The notes below the pieces were generated by a model, which saw nothing but the letters and a program-made list of their open reading frames with translations, was not told the DNA's origin and searched no databases. A DNA stretch of 64,000 nt from JBFXJF01 sp050175155 (GTDB taxonomy: Bacteria > Bacillota > Bacilli > Tepidibacillales > Tepidibacillaceae): NCBI GenBank assembly GCA_050175155.1, contig JBFXJF010000001.1:62001-126000 (forward strand), read 5' to 3'. The translations under genes were made by a program, and so were the position numbers. This document shows positions 1-9,092 of this stretch, in pieces (position 1 is the stretch's first letter; each line of letters opens with the position of its first letter).

Positions 1-1
1 T

Positions 2-1087
2 TTTAATTCGTATCCTTTAAGTAACCTACCTTTAAAAGAATATTTAGAAGCACTAAAAAGAGAAATGGAAATGATAGTGCAAACCAATCCTACAGAAAAG
101 ATTATGACGATTTTTATTGGTGGGGGCACACCAACAATTTTAAAAGCTAAGGAAATGGAATATTTATTGTATTCATTAGAGAGATTCTTTCCTTCTCGTG
201 ACAAGCAAATCGAATTTACAATTGAAGCTAATCCGGGAACGCTGGATTTAGAAAAGCTTAATGTGATGAAAGATTTTGGTGTTAATAGAATTAGTTTGGG
301 GGTACAGGCTTTTCAAGATAATATTCTATCTTACATTGGAAGAATTCACACAGTAGAAGATATCTATCAAAGTATTGAAACAATTAAAAAAGTTGGATTT
401 GAGAACATAAGCATTGATTTGATGTTTGGACTTCCTGGTCAAAGTGTTAGACTATTTAAAGAAAGTTTAATAAGGTTTTTCGAGTTAAAGATTCCCCATG
501 TTTCTGTATATAGTTTAATAATTGAAGAGGGCACGCAGTTTTACTCTTTAAATAAAAAAAACGAATTATCCTTACCATCAGAAGAAGATGAGCTCACTAT
601 GTATCTAGTAACTATGAATGAGATGGGTAAAAATAATTATCGTCACTATGAAATAAGTAATTTTTCGAAAATTGGCTATGAAAGCAAACATAATATTAAT
701 TATTGGAGGAATAATGAATATATTGGTTTAGGATCAGGTGCTCATGGATATATAGATAGTAGAAGGTATGAGAATATCAAAGGCGTTAATGAGTATATTA
801 AAAGCTTATCTAAAAACATATTACCTAGGGAAACAGAATACATAGTATCTAATAAAGAGAATAAAGAGAATATGTTAATGTTGGGATTAAGAATGTTAGA
901 TGGGGTGAAATTTTCGGATTATCAAGAATTATTTAACGAAGATCTTCGTTTGGAATTCAAAAAACAGATTAGCAAATTAGATAATTTAGGTCTTATTTTA
1001 ATAGATAATTATTGCATAAAGTTGTCTGAAAAAGGTTTGTTGTATGGAAATGAAGTTTTTGCAGAATTTATACACTCTAATGATTGA
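2..1087 (+). CDS. hemW: Heme chaperone HemW-like radical SAM protein (5' partial)
   Basis: This frame is open from the first bases of the window, so the true start and the radical SAM CxxxCxxC loop lie upstream and cannot be seen. The visible part has the HemN/HemW radical SAM core, with IFIGGGTPTIL near the edge, an EANPGTL motif and GVNRISLGVQAF. The C-terminal winged-helix HemW-like region follows (MLGLRMLDGVKF). HemW inserts heme into target proteins and is usually misnamed oxygen-independent coproporphyrinogen oxidase. A position directly before hrcA is common in Firmicutes, where lepA-hemW-hrcA are often neighbours, and this supports HemW over HemN. An internal ATG at position 65 is not the start, because the reading frame is continuous and conserved before it. 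Confidence 0.9.
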   Translation, partial: FNSYPLSNLPLKEYLEALKREMEMIVQTNPTEKIMTIFIGGGTPTILKAKEMEYLLYSLERFFPSRDKQIEFTIEANPGTLDLEKLNVMKDFGVNRISLGVQAFQDNILSYIGRIHTVEDIYQSIETIKKVGFENISIDLMFGLPGQSVRLFKESLIRFFELKIPHVSVYSLIIEEGTQFYSLNKKNELSLPSEEDELTMYLVTMNEMGKNNYRHYEISNFSKIGYESKHNINYWRNNEYIGLGSGAHGYIDSRRYENIKGVNEYIKSLSKNILPRETEYIVSNKENKENMLMLGLRMLDGVKFSDYQELFNEDLRLEFKKQISKLDNLGLILIDNYCIKLSEKGLLYGNEVFAEFIHSND

Positions 1088-1113
1088 CAAAAGGTATATA
1101 AATTTGGTATTTT
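1084..1113 (+). promoter_or_regulatory. Sigma-A-type promoter of the hrcA-dnaK operon
   Basis: A perfect -35 box TTGACA at 1084-1089 is followed after 18 bp by TATTTT at 1108-1113. It sits just upstream of the CIRCE operator, the arrangement expected for HrcA-repressed heat-shock operons. The -35 overlaps the hemW stop codon. Confidence 0.7.
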
Positions 1114-1124
1114 GTATTTAGAGA

Positions 1125-1151
1125 TTAGCACTCATTAGGGTAGAGTGCTAA
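1125..1151 (+). promoter_or_regulatory. CIRCE operator (HrcA binding site)
   Basis: TTAGCACTC at 1125-1133 and GAGTGCTAA at 1143-1151 form a perfect 9-9-9 inverted repeat matching the CIRCE consensus. HrcA binds CIRCE and represses the operon until heat shock titrates GroEL. It is the only CIRCE I found in the window and it lies directly before hrcA, which implies autoregulation. Confidence 0.97.
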
Positions 1152-1169
1152 TAATGGGAGGTGACTAGA

Positions 1170-2213
1170 TTGCTTACTGAAAGACAGAAATTAATTTTGA
1201 GTGTGGTAGTAGATAATTATATTACGACTGCTGAACCAATTGGTTCTAGATCAATTTCTAAGCAAAGAGAAATTAGTTATAGTCCTGCAACAATACGTAA
1301 TGAAATGGCAGATTTAGAGGAAATGGGATTTTTAGAACAACCACACACTTCATCTGGAAGGGTTCCTTCTAATCAAGGGTATCGTTATTATGTAGATTAT
1401 TTAATTAAACCAGAGAGAATTATCATCTCGAAAAACATATTAAACAATATTAGGAACATTTTTACTAGTCAATTTAATGAATTTGAACATGTTTTAGAAC
1501 AGGCGGCAAACATTTTATCGCAGATTACTAACTATACTAGTATTATTTTGGGTCCGGAAATTTTTAATACAAAATTAACAAGGATTCAAATAGTACCTAT
1601 ATCGGATGATAATTTAGTAGTAATCTTAGTAACAAGCTCTGGGAAAGTAGAACATAAAACATTGAAAATTACCAAAGAAGTTTCGATTCATGAAATCGAG
1701 AGCTTAGTTAATTATCTCAATTATAAATTAGCGGGTACCCCTTTATATCAATTGAAATCGAAAATAGAAAAAGAACTTTTGGATGAATTTACAAAAAACT
1801 TTACCGATTATGAGAAATCAATGAAGATAATAAACGAATTATTTAGTGACCTTGATGTTCAAGAAGGTAAGAAAATATATCTTGGAGGTACAATAAATCT
1901 TCTTAACCAACCTGAATTCAATGACATGAATACAATTAAAGGCTTATTCAAATTGTTCGAGAAAACGGAAGATGTTAAACATCTTATGAAATCAACGAAT
2001 AGTGGGATTAAGGTAAAGATAGGTTTGGAAAATGAATTAGAGGCTGCAAATAATTGTAGTATAATAACAGCAACATATCAGGTTGATGGCCAACCATTAG
2101 GTACGATTGGAATATTTGGTCCAACCCGAATGGATTATAGTAGAGTAATTAGATTATTAGATTTTTTAGAAGATGATTTCTCCAAATATCTAACTAGTTT
2201 CTATAAAACTTAA
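1170..2213 (+). CDS. hrcA: Heat-inducible transcriptional repressor HrcA
   Basis: A 347-residue HrcA starting at TTG 1170. The in-frame GTG at 1161 is part of the Shine-Dalgarno GGGAGGTG, so TTG six bases downstream is preferred, giving the family's usual MLTERQ start. The N-terminal winged helix includes TAEPIGSRSISK and SPATIRNEMADLEEMGFLEQPHTSSGRVPS. The rest is the GAF-like dimerisation/insertion domain ending with GPTRMDYSRVI. It represses the grpE-dnaK-dnaJ genes that follow by binding the CIRCE just upstream. Length and gene order are typical. Confidence 0.97.
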   Translation: MLTERQKLILSVVVDNYITTAEPIGSRSISKQREISYSPATIRNEMADLEEMGFLEQPHTSSGRVPSNQGYRYYVDYLIKPERIIISKNILNNIRNIFTSQFNEFEHVLEQAANILSQITNYTSIILGPEIFNTKLTRIQIVPISDDNLVVILVTSSGKVEHKTLKITKEVSIHEIESLVNYLNYKLAGTPLYQLKSKIEKELLDEFTKNFTDYEKSMKIINELFSDLDVQEGKKIYLGGTINLLNQPEFNDMNTIKGLFKLFEKTEDVKHLMKSTNSGIKVKIGLENELEAANNCSIITATYQVDGQPLGTIGIFGPTRMDYSRVIRLLDFLEDDFSKYLTSFYKT

Positions 2214-2279
2214 TTAGTTATTTGTTATATGAAATATATAGGATCATGATAATGAAGAGAAGGATTAGGAGGTGTTCAA

Positions 2280-2840
2280 GTGGATGAACTAGAAAAGGAG
2301 AAAGATATAGTAGATTATAATGAAGAAGCATCTACTGACAAAGAGATGGAAATTCAAGAATCTAATATTGAAGAAGAAAAACAAATTTTTGACAATGAGG
2401 TTGCACAATTAAAGGAAAAGATAGAAGAATCACAAAATAGGTTAATGAGGGTTCAGGCAGATTTTGATAATTTCAGAAAAAGAACAACTACTGAAAAAGA
2501 AGATTTGGCGAAATACGTAAATGCGCAACTGATAAAATCGTTATTACCAGCATGTGATAATTTTGAAAGGGCAATAAAAGCCGCAAAAGAGAATGATAAT
2601 TTAGATTCCTTACTTCAGGGTATTGAAATGGTTTATAGACAAATTGAGGATGTTTTGACAAATGAAGGACTTAAAGAGATAGAATCTCTCGGAAAATCAT
2701 TTAATCCTGAATATCATCAAGCTGTAATGCAGGTAGAATCAGAGGAACATGAAGCAGGAGTCATAATTGAGGAGTTACAAAAAGGATATTTATTTAAAGG
2801 AAGAGTGATTAGGCCTTCGATGGTTAAAGTAAGTGTTTAA
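2280..2840 (+). CDS. grpE: Nucleotide exchange factor GrpE
   Basis: GTG start with a good Shine-Dalgarno (TAGGAGGTG) six bases upstream. The protein has 186 residues. An acidic, disordered N terminus leads into a long coiled coil (QADFDNFRKRTTTEKEDLAKY) and a beta-wing domain with the family signature FNPEYHQAV and GYLFKGRVIRPSMVKV. GrpE drives ADP release from DnaK and acts as a thermosensor. It lies between hrcA and dnaK in the standard order. Confidence 0.97.
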   Translation: MDELEKEKDIVDYNEEASTDKEMEIQESNIEEEKQIFDNEVAQLKEKIEESQNRLMRVQADFDNFRKRTTTEKEDLAKYVNAQLIKSLLPACDNFERAIKAAKENDNLDSLLQGIEMVYRQIEDVLTNEGLKEIESLGKSFNPEYHQAVMQVESEEHEAGVIIEELQKGYLFKGRVIRPSMVKVSV

Positions 2841-2881
2841 ACTTAATTAAAAAAAAATATTAAATATGGAGGTATAAATAA

Positions 2882-4714
2882 ATGAGTAAAGTAATTGGAA
2901 TCGACTTAGGTACAACTAATTCATGTGTGGCTGTTATGGAAGGAGGAGAAGCTGTAGTAATCCCCAATGCAGAAGGGAATCGCACAACACCATCAGCTGT
3001 TGCATTTACAAAGGATGGTGAACGTTTAGTTGGAGAGGTAGCTAAAAGGCAAGCAATAACTAATCTGAATACTGTTCTTTCAATAAAACGACACATAGGT
3101 ACTGATTATAAAACAAATATTGACGGTAAGAACTATACTCCTCAAGAAATATCAGCAATAATTTTGCAAAAACTAAAAGCTGATGCAGAAAGTTATCTTG
3201 GGGAAAAGGTAGAACAAGCAGTAATAACTGTTCCTGCTTACTTCAATGATAGTCAACGTCAAGCAACTAAGGACGCAGGTAAAATTGCTGGGTTAGAAGT
3301 TTTAAGAATAATCAATGAGCCTACAGCTGCAGCTTTGGCATATGGGTTAGATAAGGGTGAAGATCATACAATACTTGTTTTCGATTTAGGGGGAGGTACT
3401 TTTGACGTATCAATCCTTGAATTGGGTGAAGGTCTTTTTGAAGTTAAGGCGACAAGCGGGGACAACAAACTAGGTGGAGATGATTTTGACCAGATTATTA
3501 TAGATTATTTAGTAGATGTGTTTAAAAAAGATACTGGTATAGATTTAAGTAAGGATAAAATGGCATTACAAAGATTAAAAGATGGCGCAGAAAAAGCTAA
3601 GAAGGATCTTTCTGGATTACTTACAACGACAATTTCACTTCCATTTATAACTGCTGATTCAACGGGTCCTAAACATTTAGAAATAAATTTAACCCGTGCA
3701 AAATTCGATGAATTAACAGCAAAATTAGTAGAAAGAACAATGGCACCAACTCGTCAAGCGATAAAGGATGCTGGGATTACACCTAGCGAAATTGACAAAG
3801 TAGTACTTGTTGGTGGATCGACTCGTATTCCTGCAGTTCAAGAAGCAATAAAAAAATATACTGGTCAGGAACCACACAAAGGCGTAAATCCTGATGAAGT
3901 TGTTGCATTAGGAGCAGCAATTCAAGCTGGAGTTTTAGTAGGGGACGTAAAAGATATTGTATTATTAGATGTAACTCCGTTATCTTTAGGGATTGAAACA
4001 TTAGGAGGAGTATTTACAAAACTTATAAGTCGTAATACAACTATTCCTACAACAAAGGCGCAAACTTTTTCAACAGCTGCAGATGGCCAGACATCAGTAG
4101 ACATTCATGTACTTCAAGGAGAACGTGAGATGGCAACCTATAATAAAACCTTAGGACGTTTCCAACTAACTGATATCCCACCAGCGCCAAGGGGAATACC
4201 ACAAATTGAAGTTGCATTTGATATCGATGCTAACGGAATAGTTAATGTGTCCGCTAAAAACTTAGGTACTGGTAAGAGTCAAAAAATAACAATTACTTCA
4301 ACAAGCGGTCTAACCGATGATGATATAGAGAAAATGGTAAAAGAAGCCGAGGCTAATGCAGAGGAAGATAAAAAACGTAAGGAAGAAGTAGAAACACGTA
4401 ACCATGCAGATAATCTTGTATATACTACTGAGAAGACATTAAAAGAACTAGAAGGAAAAGTTGATCAAGCTGAAATTGATAAGGCAATCGAGGCGAAAGA
4501 GATTGTTATAAAAGCATTAGAAGGTAATGACTTTGCGGAGATTAAATCAGCTTCAGATAAATTGAATGAAATAATTCAGCAACTATCTATTAAACTTTAT
4601 GAACAGGCTGCAAGAGAAGCACAGGCAAATGAAGATGCTAAGGGAAGTCAACAAAATGCTGATGATGTTGTTGATGCTGATTATGAAGTTGTAAATGAAG
4701 ACGAACAAAAATAA
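2882..4714 (+). CDS. dnaK: Chaperone DnaK (Hsp70)
   Basis: A 610-residue Hsp70. The ATPase domain begins GIDLGTTNSCVAVMEGG and carries the three family signatures, including VFDLGGGTFDVSIL and VVLVGGSTRIPAVQ. The substrate-binding domain follows the linker KDIVLLDVTPLSLGIETLGG. The acidic tail is Gln/Asn/Asp-rich rather than ending in the EEVD-like motif of eukaryotic forms, as expected in bacteria. It works with GrpE (upstream) and DnaJ (downstream). A hairpin terminator separates it from dnaJ. Confidence 0.98.
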   Translation: MSKVIGIDLGTTNSCVAVMEGGEAVVIPNAEGNRTTPSAVAFTKDGERLVGEVAKRQAITNLNTVLSIKRHIGTDYKTNIDGKNYTPQEISAIILQKLKADAESYLGEKVEQAVITVPAYFNDSQRQATKDAGKIAGLEVLRIINEPTAAALAYGLDKGEDHTILVFDLGGGTFDVSILELGEGLFEVKATSGDNKLGGDDFDQIIIDYLVDVFKKDTGIDLSKDKMALQRLKDGAEKAKKDLSGLLTTTISLPFITADSTGPKHLEINLTRAKFDELTAKLVERTMAPTRQAIKDAGITPSEIDKVVLVGGSTRIPAVQEAIKKYTGQEPHKGVNPDEVVALGAAIQAGVLVGDVKDIVLLDVTPLSLGIETLGGVFTKLISRNTTIPTTKAQTFSTAADGQTSVDIHVLQGEREMATYNKTLGRFQLTDIPPAPRGIPQIEVAFDIDANGIVNVSAKNLGTGKSQKITITSTSGLTDDDIEKMVKEAEANAEEDKKRKEEVETRNHADNLVYTTEKTLKELEGKVDQAEIDKAIEAKEIVIKALEGNDFAEIKSASDKLNEIIQQLSIKLYEQAAREAQANEDAKGSQQNADDVVDADYEVVNEDEQK

Positions 4715-4769
4715 TAGACTGTAGGGAAAACATAACAATAGATTCCTGTAAAAGTACTATGCGGTCTGA

Positions 4770-4805
4770 GTCAAAGTCAAGCAATTGACTTTGACTTTTG
4801 GCTTT
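4770..4805 (+). terminator. Rho-independent terminator or attenuator between dnaK and dnaJ
   Basis: A perfect 11-bp stem, GTCAAAGTCAA at 4770-4780 with TTGACTTTGAC at 4785-4795, has a 4-nt loop and is followed by TTTT and a T-rich run. I see no clear new promoter between it and dnaJ, so it probably gives partial read-through and lowers DnaJ relative to DnaK. Confidence 0.75.
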
Positions 4806-4848
4806 TACAAAAAAAGAATATAACAAGGATAATAGACGGGGGAATAAG

Positions 4849-5973
4849 ATGAGTAAAAGGGATTATTATGAAGTTCTAGGGGTAAGCAAGAGTGCCTCGC
4901 AAGAGGAGTTAAAGAAAGCATACCGGAGTCTTGCTCGTCAGTATCATCCCGATGTTAATAAAGAACCGGATGCTGAAACTAAATTTAAAGAGATAAAAGA
5001 GGCTTATGATGTTCTAGGGGATCAAGGAGCTAGATCAAAATATGATCAATATGGGCATCAGGACCCGCAAGCAGGTTTTGGTGGTGGAGGTTTTAACGGT
5101 CAGGATTTTGGCGATTTTGGTGATATATTCGATATGTTTTTTGGTGGCGGTGGGAGAAAAAGTCGTAATCCAAATGCACCTAAAAAAGGCTCTGACTTAC
5201 AATATAATATGACTATTGAATTTAAAGAAGCAGTTTTTGGAAAAGAAACAGAAATTACGATTCCTAGGGAAGAGGAATGCTCTACATGTCATGGAACAGG
5301 AGCTAAAACTGGTACAAAGGCGGAAACTTGTCCAAGTTGTAATGGTTCAGGACAAGAGGAAATTATTCAAAACACACCTTTTGGACGGGTTGTTAATCGC
5401 AAGGTATGTTCTACTTGCCAAGGAAGAGGTAAGATAATTAAAGAAAAATGTACAACTTGCAATGGAACCGGTAGGGAAAGAAATCGAAGGAAAATTAATA
5501 TTAAGATACCTGCAGGAATTGACGAAGGTGCACAATTAAAGGTAAGTGGAGAAGGTGAAGCTGGTATTAACGGCGGGCCAGCTGGCGATTTATTTATTGT
5601 GCTTCGCATAAAACCACATGAATTTTTTGAAAGAGAAGGAAATAATATTTTTTATGAAATGAAGATCTCATTTGTTCAAGCAACTTTGGGTGAGGAGATA
5701 GAAGTTCCAACCTTGGATGGTTCAGTAAAGTTAAAAATACCTGAGGGTACGCAATCTGCTACTAGTTTTAGATTAAAGGGTAAAGGTGTTCCTAATTTGC
5801 GACATAATGGCAGAGGAGATCAATATGTTAAAGTTATTGTAGTTACACCTACAAAGTTAAATGAAGAACAGAAAGAGTTACTTCAACAATTTGCCAATAT
5901 AAGTGGAGAGGATTTACATCAAGGAGAGCAATCTTTTTTTAAAAAAGTAAAGAAGACATTTAAAGGTGAATAA
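4849..5973 (+). CDS. dnaJ: Chaperone DnaJ (Hsp40)
   Basis: Start chosen at ATG 4849 behind GGGGGAATAAG, giving MSKRDYYEVLGVSK. An in-frame opening at 4798 falls inside the terminator. The 374-residue protein has a J domain with HPD (YHPDVNK), a G/F-rich linker (GGGGFNGQDFGDFGD), four CxxCxGxG zinc repeats (CSTCHGTG, CPSCNGSG, CSTCQGRG, CTTCNGTG) and the C-terminal substrate-binding domains. It is a complete type I DnaJ that stimulates the DnaK ATPase. Confidence 0.98.
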   Translation: MSKRDYYEVLGVSKSASQEELKKAYRSLARQYHPDVNKEPDAETKFKEIKEAYDVLGDQGARSKYDQYGHQDPQAGFGGGGFNGQDFGDFGDIFDMFFGGGGRKSRNPNAPKKGSDLQYNMTIEFKEAVFGKETEITIPREEECSTCHGTGAKTGTKAETCPSCNGSGQEEIIQNTPFGRVVNRKVCSTCQGRGKIIKEKCTTCNGTGRERNRRKINIKIPAGIDEGAQLKVSGEGEAGINGGPAGDLFIVLRIKPHEFFEREGNNIFYEMKISFVQATLGEEIEVPTLDGSVKLKIPEGTQSATSFRLKGKGVPNLRHNGRGDQYVKVIVVTPTKLNEEQKELLQQFANISGEDLHQGEQSFFKKVKKTFKGE

Positions 5974-6021
5974 TTTTTAAGTTTTTTAATCTGGATTAAC
6001 TAGTATCAGGGGGTAACATTT

Positions 6022-6981
6022 ATGAAATGGTCGGAAATATCAATTCATACAACTCAAGAAGCAATTGAGGCAGTTGCAAATATTCTTCATGATGTTGGAG
6101 CTAGAGGGGTAGTTATCGAGGACCGAGAAATTTTAGATCGTAAGTTTGAAAATAAGTTTGGCGAAATATATCAATTAACTCCTGAGGACTTTCCAGAAGA
6201 AGGGGCAATAGTAAAGGCATATTTTCCTGTTAATAGTTATTTACTGGAAACGGTAGAACAAACAAAGGTGGCTATTAATAATCTCCCTTTCTTTAATATT
6301 GATTTTGGACAAGCTAAAGTATTTGTTTCAGAGATAGACGAAGAAGATTGGGCAACAAGCTGGAAAAAATATTACAAACCTTTAAAGGTATCGGATAAAA
6401 TTATTATCACTCCAACATGGGAGATAGTAGAAAATGACTCGGATTGCCTAGTAATTGAATTAGATCCAGGGATGGCTTTTGGGACAGGTACCCACCCAAC
6501 AACGATTATGAGTATTCAAGCATTAGAGAAAATGATAGTTGGAGATGAGGAAGTAATCGATGTTGGTTGTGGTACTGGGATATTAAGTATAGCTGCTGCA
6601 AAGCTTGGTGCAAAAAAAGTTCTAGCTCTAGACCTTGATCATGTTGCAATAACAAGTGCTAAGTTAAATATTGAACTTAATAAAGTCGATTCGATAATAG
6701 ATGTTAGACAGAATGATTTGTTAAATGGAATTGATAATCAAGCTGATGTAATAGTAGCTAATATATTGGCTGAGGTTATTATTACATTTATTGCTGATGT
6801 AAAGAAGCTACTTAAGGATAGCGGTGTATTTATTGCCTCGGGAATTATTAATACAAAGGCAGATCTAGTTAAAAATTCATTAGAAAAAGAAAAGTTAATT
6901 ATAATAGAAGAACTTCATGATCAAGACTGGGTTACATTTATTGCCAAGAAGGATGAAAGTACGAAGAATTTAAGAATGTAG
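6022..6981 (+). CDS. prmA: Ribosomal protein L11 methyltransferase PrmA
   Basis: A 319-residue class I SAM-dependent methyltransferase with a strong GGGGG Shine-Dalgarno. Visible motifs are DPGMAFGTGTHPTT, the SAM-binding DVGCGTGILSIAAAKLGA and the catalytic-region NILAEVI. PrmA trimethylates ribosomal protein L11. It follows dnaJ and precedes rsmE, the widespread dnaJ-prmA-rsmE arrangement. Confidence 0.95.
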   Translation: MKWSEISIHTTQEAIEAVANILHDVGARGVVIEDREILDRKFENKFGEIYQLTPEDFPEEGAIVKAYFPVNSYLLETVEQTKVAINNLPFFNIDFGQAKVFVSEIDEEDWATSWKKYYKPLKVSDKIIITPTWEIVENDSDCLVIELDPGMAFGTGTHPTTIMSIQALEKMIVGDEEVIDVGCGTGILSIAAAKLGAKKVLALDLDHVAITSAKLNIELNKVDSIIDVRQNDLLNGIDNQADVIVANILAEVIITFIADVKKLLKDSGVFIASGIINTKADLVKNSLEKEKLIIIEELHDQDWVTFIAKKDESTKNLRM

Positions 6982-6989
6982 GGATGTAG

Positions 6990-7724
6990 ATGCAAAGATA
7001 TTTTGTTGATCCAAAGCTCTTCTCTGAAGACAAAGTTATCATTATTGGGGAGGATGCACATCATATTACCAAGGTATTAAGATGTAATATTGGAGATAAG
7101 ATTATCTGCTGTAATAATGGGGGTTTAGATGTTATTACAGAGATTATATATATGAGTTTCGAAAGAGTAGAGACCAAAATCATATCAATTATTAAACAGG
7201 ACCGTGAACCATTAGTAAAAATAACACTTGCGCAGGCTTTACCGAAATCAGATAAAATGGATTTTATTATTCAGAAGGGTACCGAAATAGGTGTTACTAC
7301 ATTTCTTCCGTTTAATTCTGAGAGAACAATTGTACAATTAAATCAGCAGAAAGAACAAAAGAAAATTGGGAGATGGGAGAAAATAGCAAAGGAAGCAGCG
7401 GAGCAATCACATCGAAGCAGAATTCCTAATATATTACCTATTGTTAACTATAAGGAATTAATTGGTAATTTCAAAAACAGAATTGTTTTAATAGCTTATG
7501 AAAGAGAGGTCACAACTACACTTTTTAAAGCAATTGAAAATATGTCTGAGTTAAAAGAAATCTTATTAATTATCGGTCCAGAAGGGGGATTTAGTGACCA
7601 AGAGGTGGAATTAGCTAGTAAAAATGGTGCTATTTCTATATCATTAGGTAGAAGAATCCTTAGAGCGGAGACTGCTGGACTTGTTGGAGTAGCTAATATT
7701 CTATATCATTACGAAAAAAGTTGA
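6990..7724 (+). CDS. rsmE: 16S rRNA m3U1498 methyltransferase RsmE
   Basis: A 244-residue SPOUT-class methyltransferase. The N-terminal PUA-like domain (HHITKVLRCNIGD) is followed by the knotted SAM site GPEGGFSDQEVELA and SLGRRILRAETA, both diagnostic of RsmE. It lies eight bases after prmA and is presumably co-transcribed. It methylates U1498 in the decoding region of 16S rRNA. Confidence 0.95.
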   Translation: MQRYFVDPKLFSEDKVIIIGEDAHHITKVLRCNIGDKIICCNNGGLDVITEIIYMSFERVETKIISIIKQDREPLVKITLAQALPKSDKMDFIIQKGTEIGVTTFLPFNSERTIVQLNQQKEQKKIGRWEKIAKEAAEQSHRSRIPNILPIVNYKELIGNFKNRIVLIAYEREVTTTLFKAIENMSELKEILLIIGPEGGFSDQEVELASKNGAISISLGRRILRAETAGLVGVANILYHYEKS

Positions 7725-7768
7725 GTTTATTAGTATTATAATGATAGAGCGGAAGGAATTGAATATAT

Positions 7769-9088
7769 ATGTCATCAGTAGCTTTCCATACGATAGGCTG
7801 CAAAGTTAATCATTATGAAACAGAGGCCGTTTGGGAAATTTTTAATAAAAATGGGTATGTACGTGTGGATTTTGAGGAATTAGCTGATGTCTATGTTATA
7901 AATACTTGTACAGTTACAAATGCAGCGGATAAAAAAAGCAAACAAATCATCCGTAGGGCAATTAGAAAAAATCCTGAAGCGATAATTGCTGTTATGGGTT
8001 GTTATTCACAGATTTTTATGGCTGATGATGAGACAATTCCTGGAGTGCATATAATTATTGGAACTGAAGGAAAAGATAGATTATTTGAATATGTTCGTGA
8101 ATTTTCTGAAAAAAAAGTTGCTATTAATAATGTGATAAATATTATGAAGGTTAAGGAATTTGAAGAATTAAATGTAGAACAATTTTCTGATAGAACCAGG
8201 GCTACTATAAAAATTCAAGAAGGCTGTAATAATTTTTGTACATATTGTATTATTCCATGGGCAAGGGGGTTATCTCGAAGTAGAAACCCGCAAAACATAT
8301 ATAACCAAGCTAAGCAATTAGTAGCCAATGGTTATAATGAAATAGTTCTCACGGGTATACACACAGGTGGCTATGGTGAAGATTTAGAGAATTATAGTCT
8401 TGCAAAATTATTATCCGATCTTGATTCAATTGAAGGTTTACAAAGAATTAGAATTAGTTCTATTGAGGTAACCCAAATTAATGACGAAATACTAGATGTT
8501 TTAGGGCGTTCTAAAAAAATGGTTAGACACCTTCACATACCTTTACAAGCTGGAGAAGATCAGATTCTTGGTGAGATGAAGCGTAATTATACAACAAAAA
8601 TATACAGAGATAAGATTATTGAGTTGCGAAAAGTATTGCCTCAATTGGCGATAACAACAGATATAATAACGGGTTTTCCCGGAGAAACAATAGAAAGTTT
8701 TAATAGTGGTTATAAATTTATTGAAGATATAAAATTTGCAGAACTACACGTTTTCCCATATTCTATAAGGACGGGAACACCAGCCGCAATAATGAAAAAT
8801 CAAGTTAATGAGATTGAAAAACAAAATCGAGTTCAAGAATTAATTGAACTTTCAAAAAGATTATCTATTAACTACAGGGAAAAATTTCTAGGGGATTTTC
8901 TTGAAGTTATTCCAGAAAATATGAATAAAAAAAATTGTCCCAGTAATTTTTTATTAGGACATTCAGATAATTATATTCCTATTAAATTCGAAGGAACAGA
9001 AGATTTAATAAAGAAAATTTGCGTGGTAAGAATAGATGCGATTGGCGCTGATTTTTGTCGAGGTACTTTTATAAAAGTTAAGGAGTGA
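7769..9088 (+). CDS. mtaB: tRNA t6A37 methylthiotransferase MtaB
   Basis: A 439-residue radical SAM methylthiotransferase. The UPF0004 domain supplies auxiliary-cluster cysteines (TIGCKVNHYETEA, NTCTVTNAADKKS, MGCYSQ). The radical SAM loop is EGCNNFCTYCIIPWARG, and a TRAM-like tail follows. The TIGCKVN start and length indicate the MtaB (YqeV) branch, which makes ms2t6A in tRNA, rather than MiaB or RimO. mtaB next to rsmE matches Bacillus and Clostridia gene order. Confidence 0.93.
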   Translation: MSSVAFHTIGCKVNHYETEAVWEIFNKNGYVRVDFEELADVYVINTCTVTNAADKKSKQIIRRAIRKNPEAIIAVMGCYSQIFMADDETIPGVHIIIGTEGKDRLFEYVREFSEKKVAINNVINIMKVKEFEELNVEQFSDRTRATIKIQEGCNNFCTYCIIPWARGLSRSRNPQNIYNQAKQLVANGYNEIVLTGIHTGGYGEDLENYSLAKLLSDLDSIEGLQRIRISSIEVTQINDEILDVLGRSKKMVRHLHIPLQAGEDQILGEMKRNYTTKIYRDKIIELRKVLPQLAITTDIITGFPGETIESFNSGYKFIEDIKFAELHVFPYSIRTGTPAAIMKNQVNEIEKQNRVQELIELSKRLSINYREKFLGDFLEVIPENMNKKNCPSNFLLGHSDNYIPIKFEGTEDLIKKICVVRIDAIGADFCRGTFIKVKE

Positions 9089-9092
9089 GGAA

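Noticed and set aside
2860..3096. Open frame on the minus strand over the start of dnaK, with similar ones opposite dnaK, dnaJ, pgpH, ppdK, rpoD and the multi-PAS gene
   Set aside because: They have no Shine-Dalgarno and no recognisable protein pattern, and they lie opposite strongly conserved genes; they are shadow frames.
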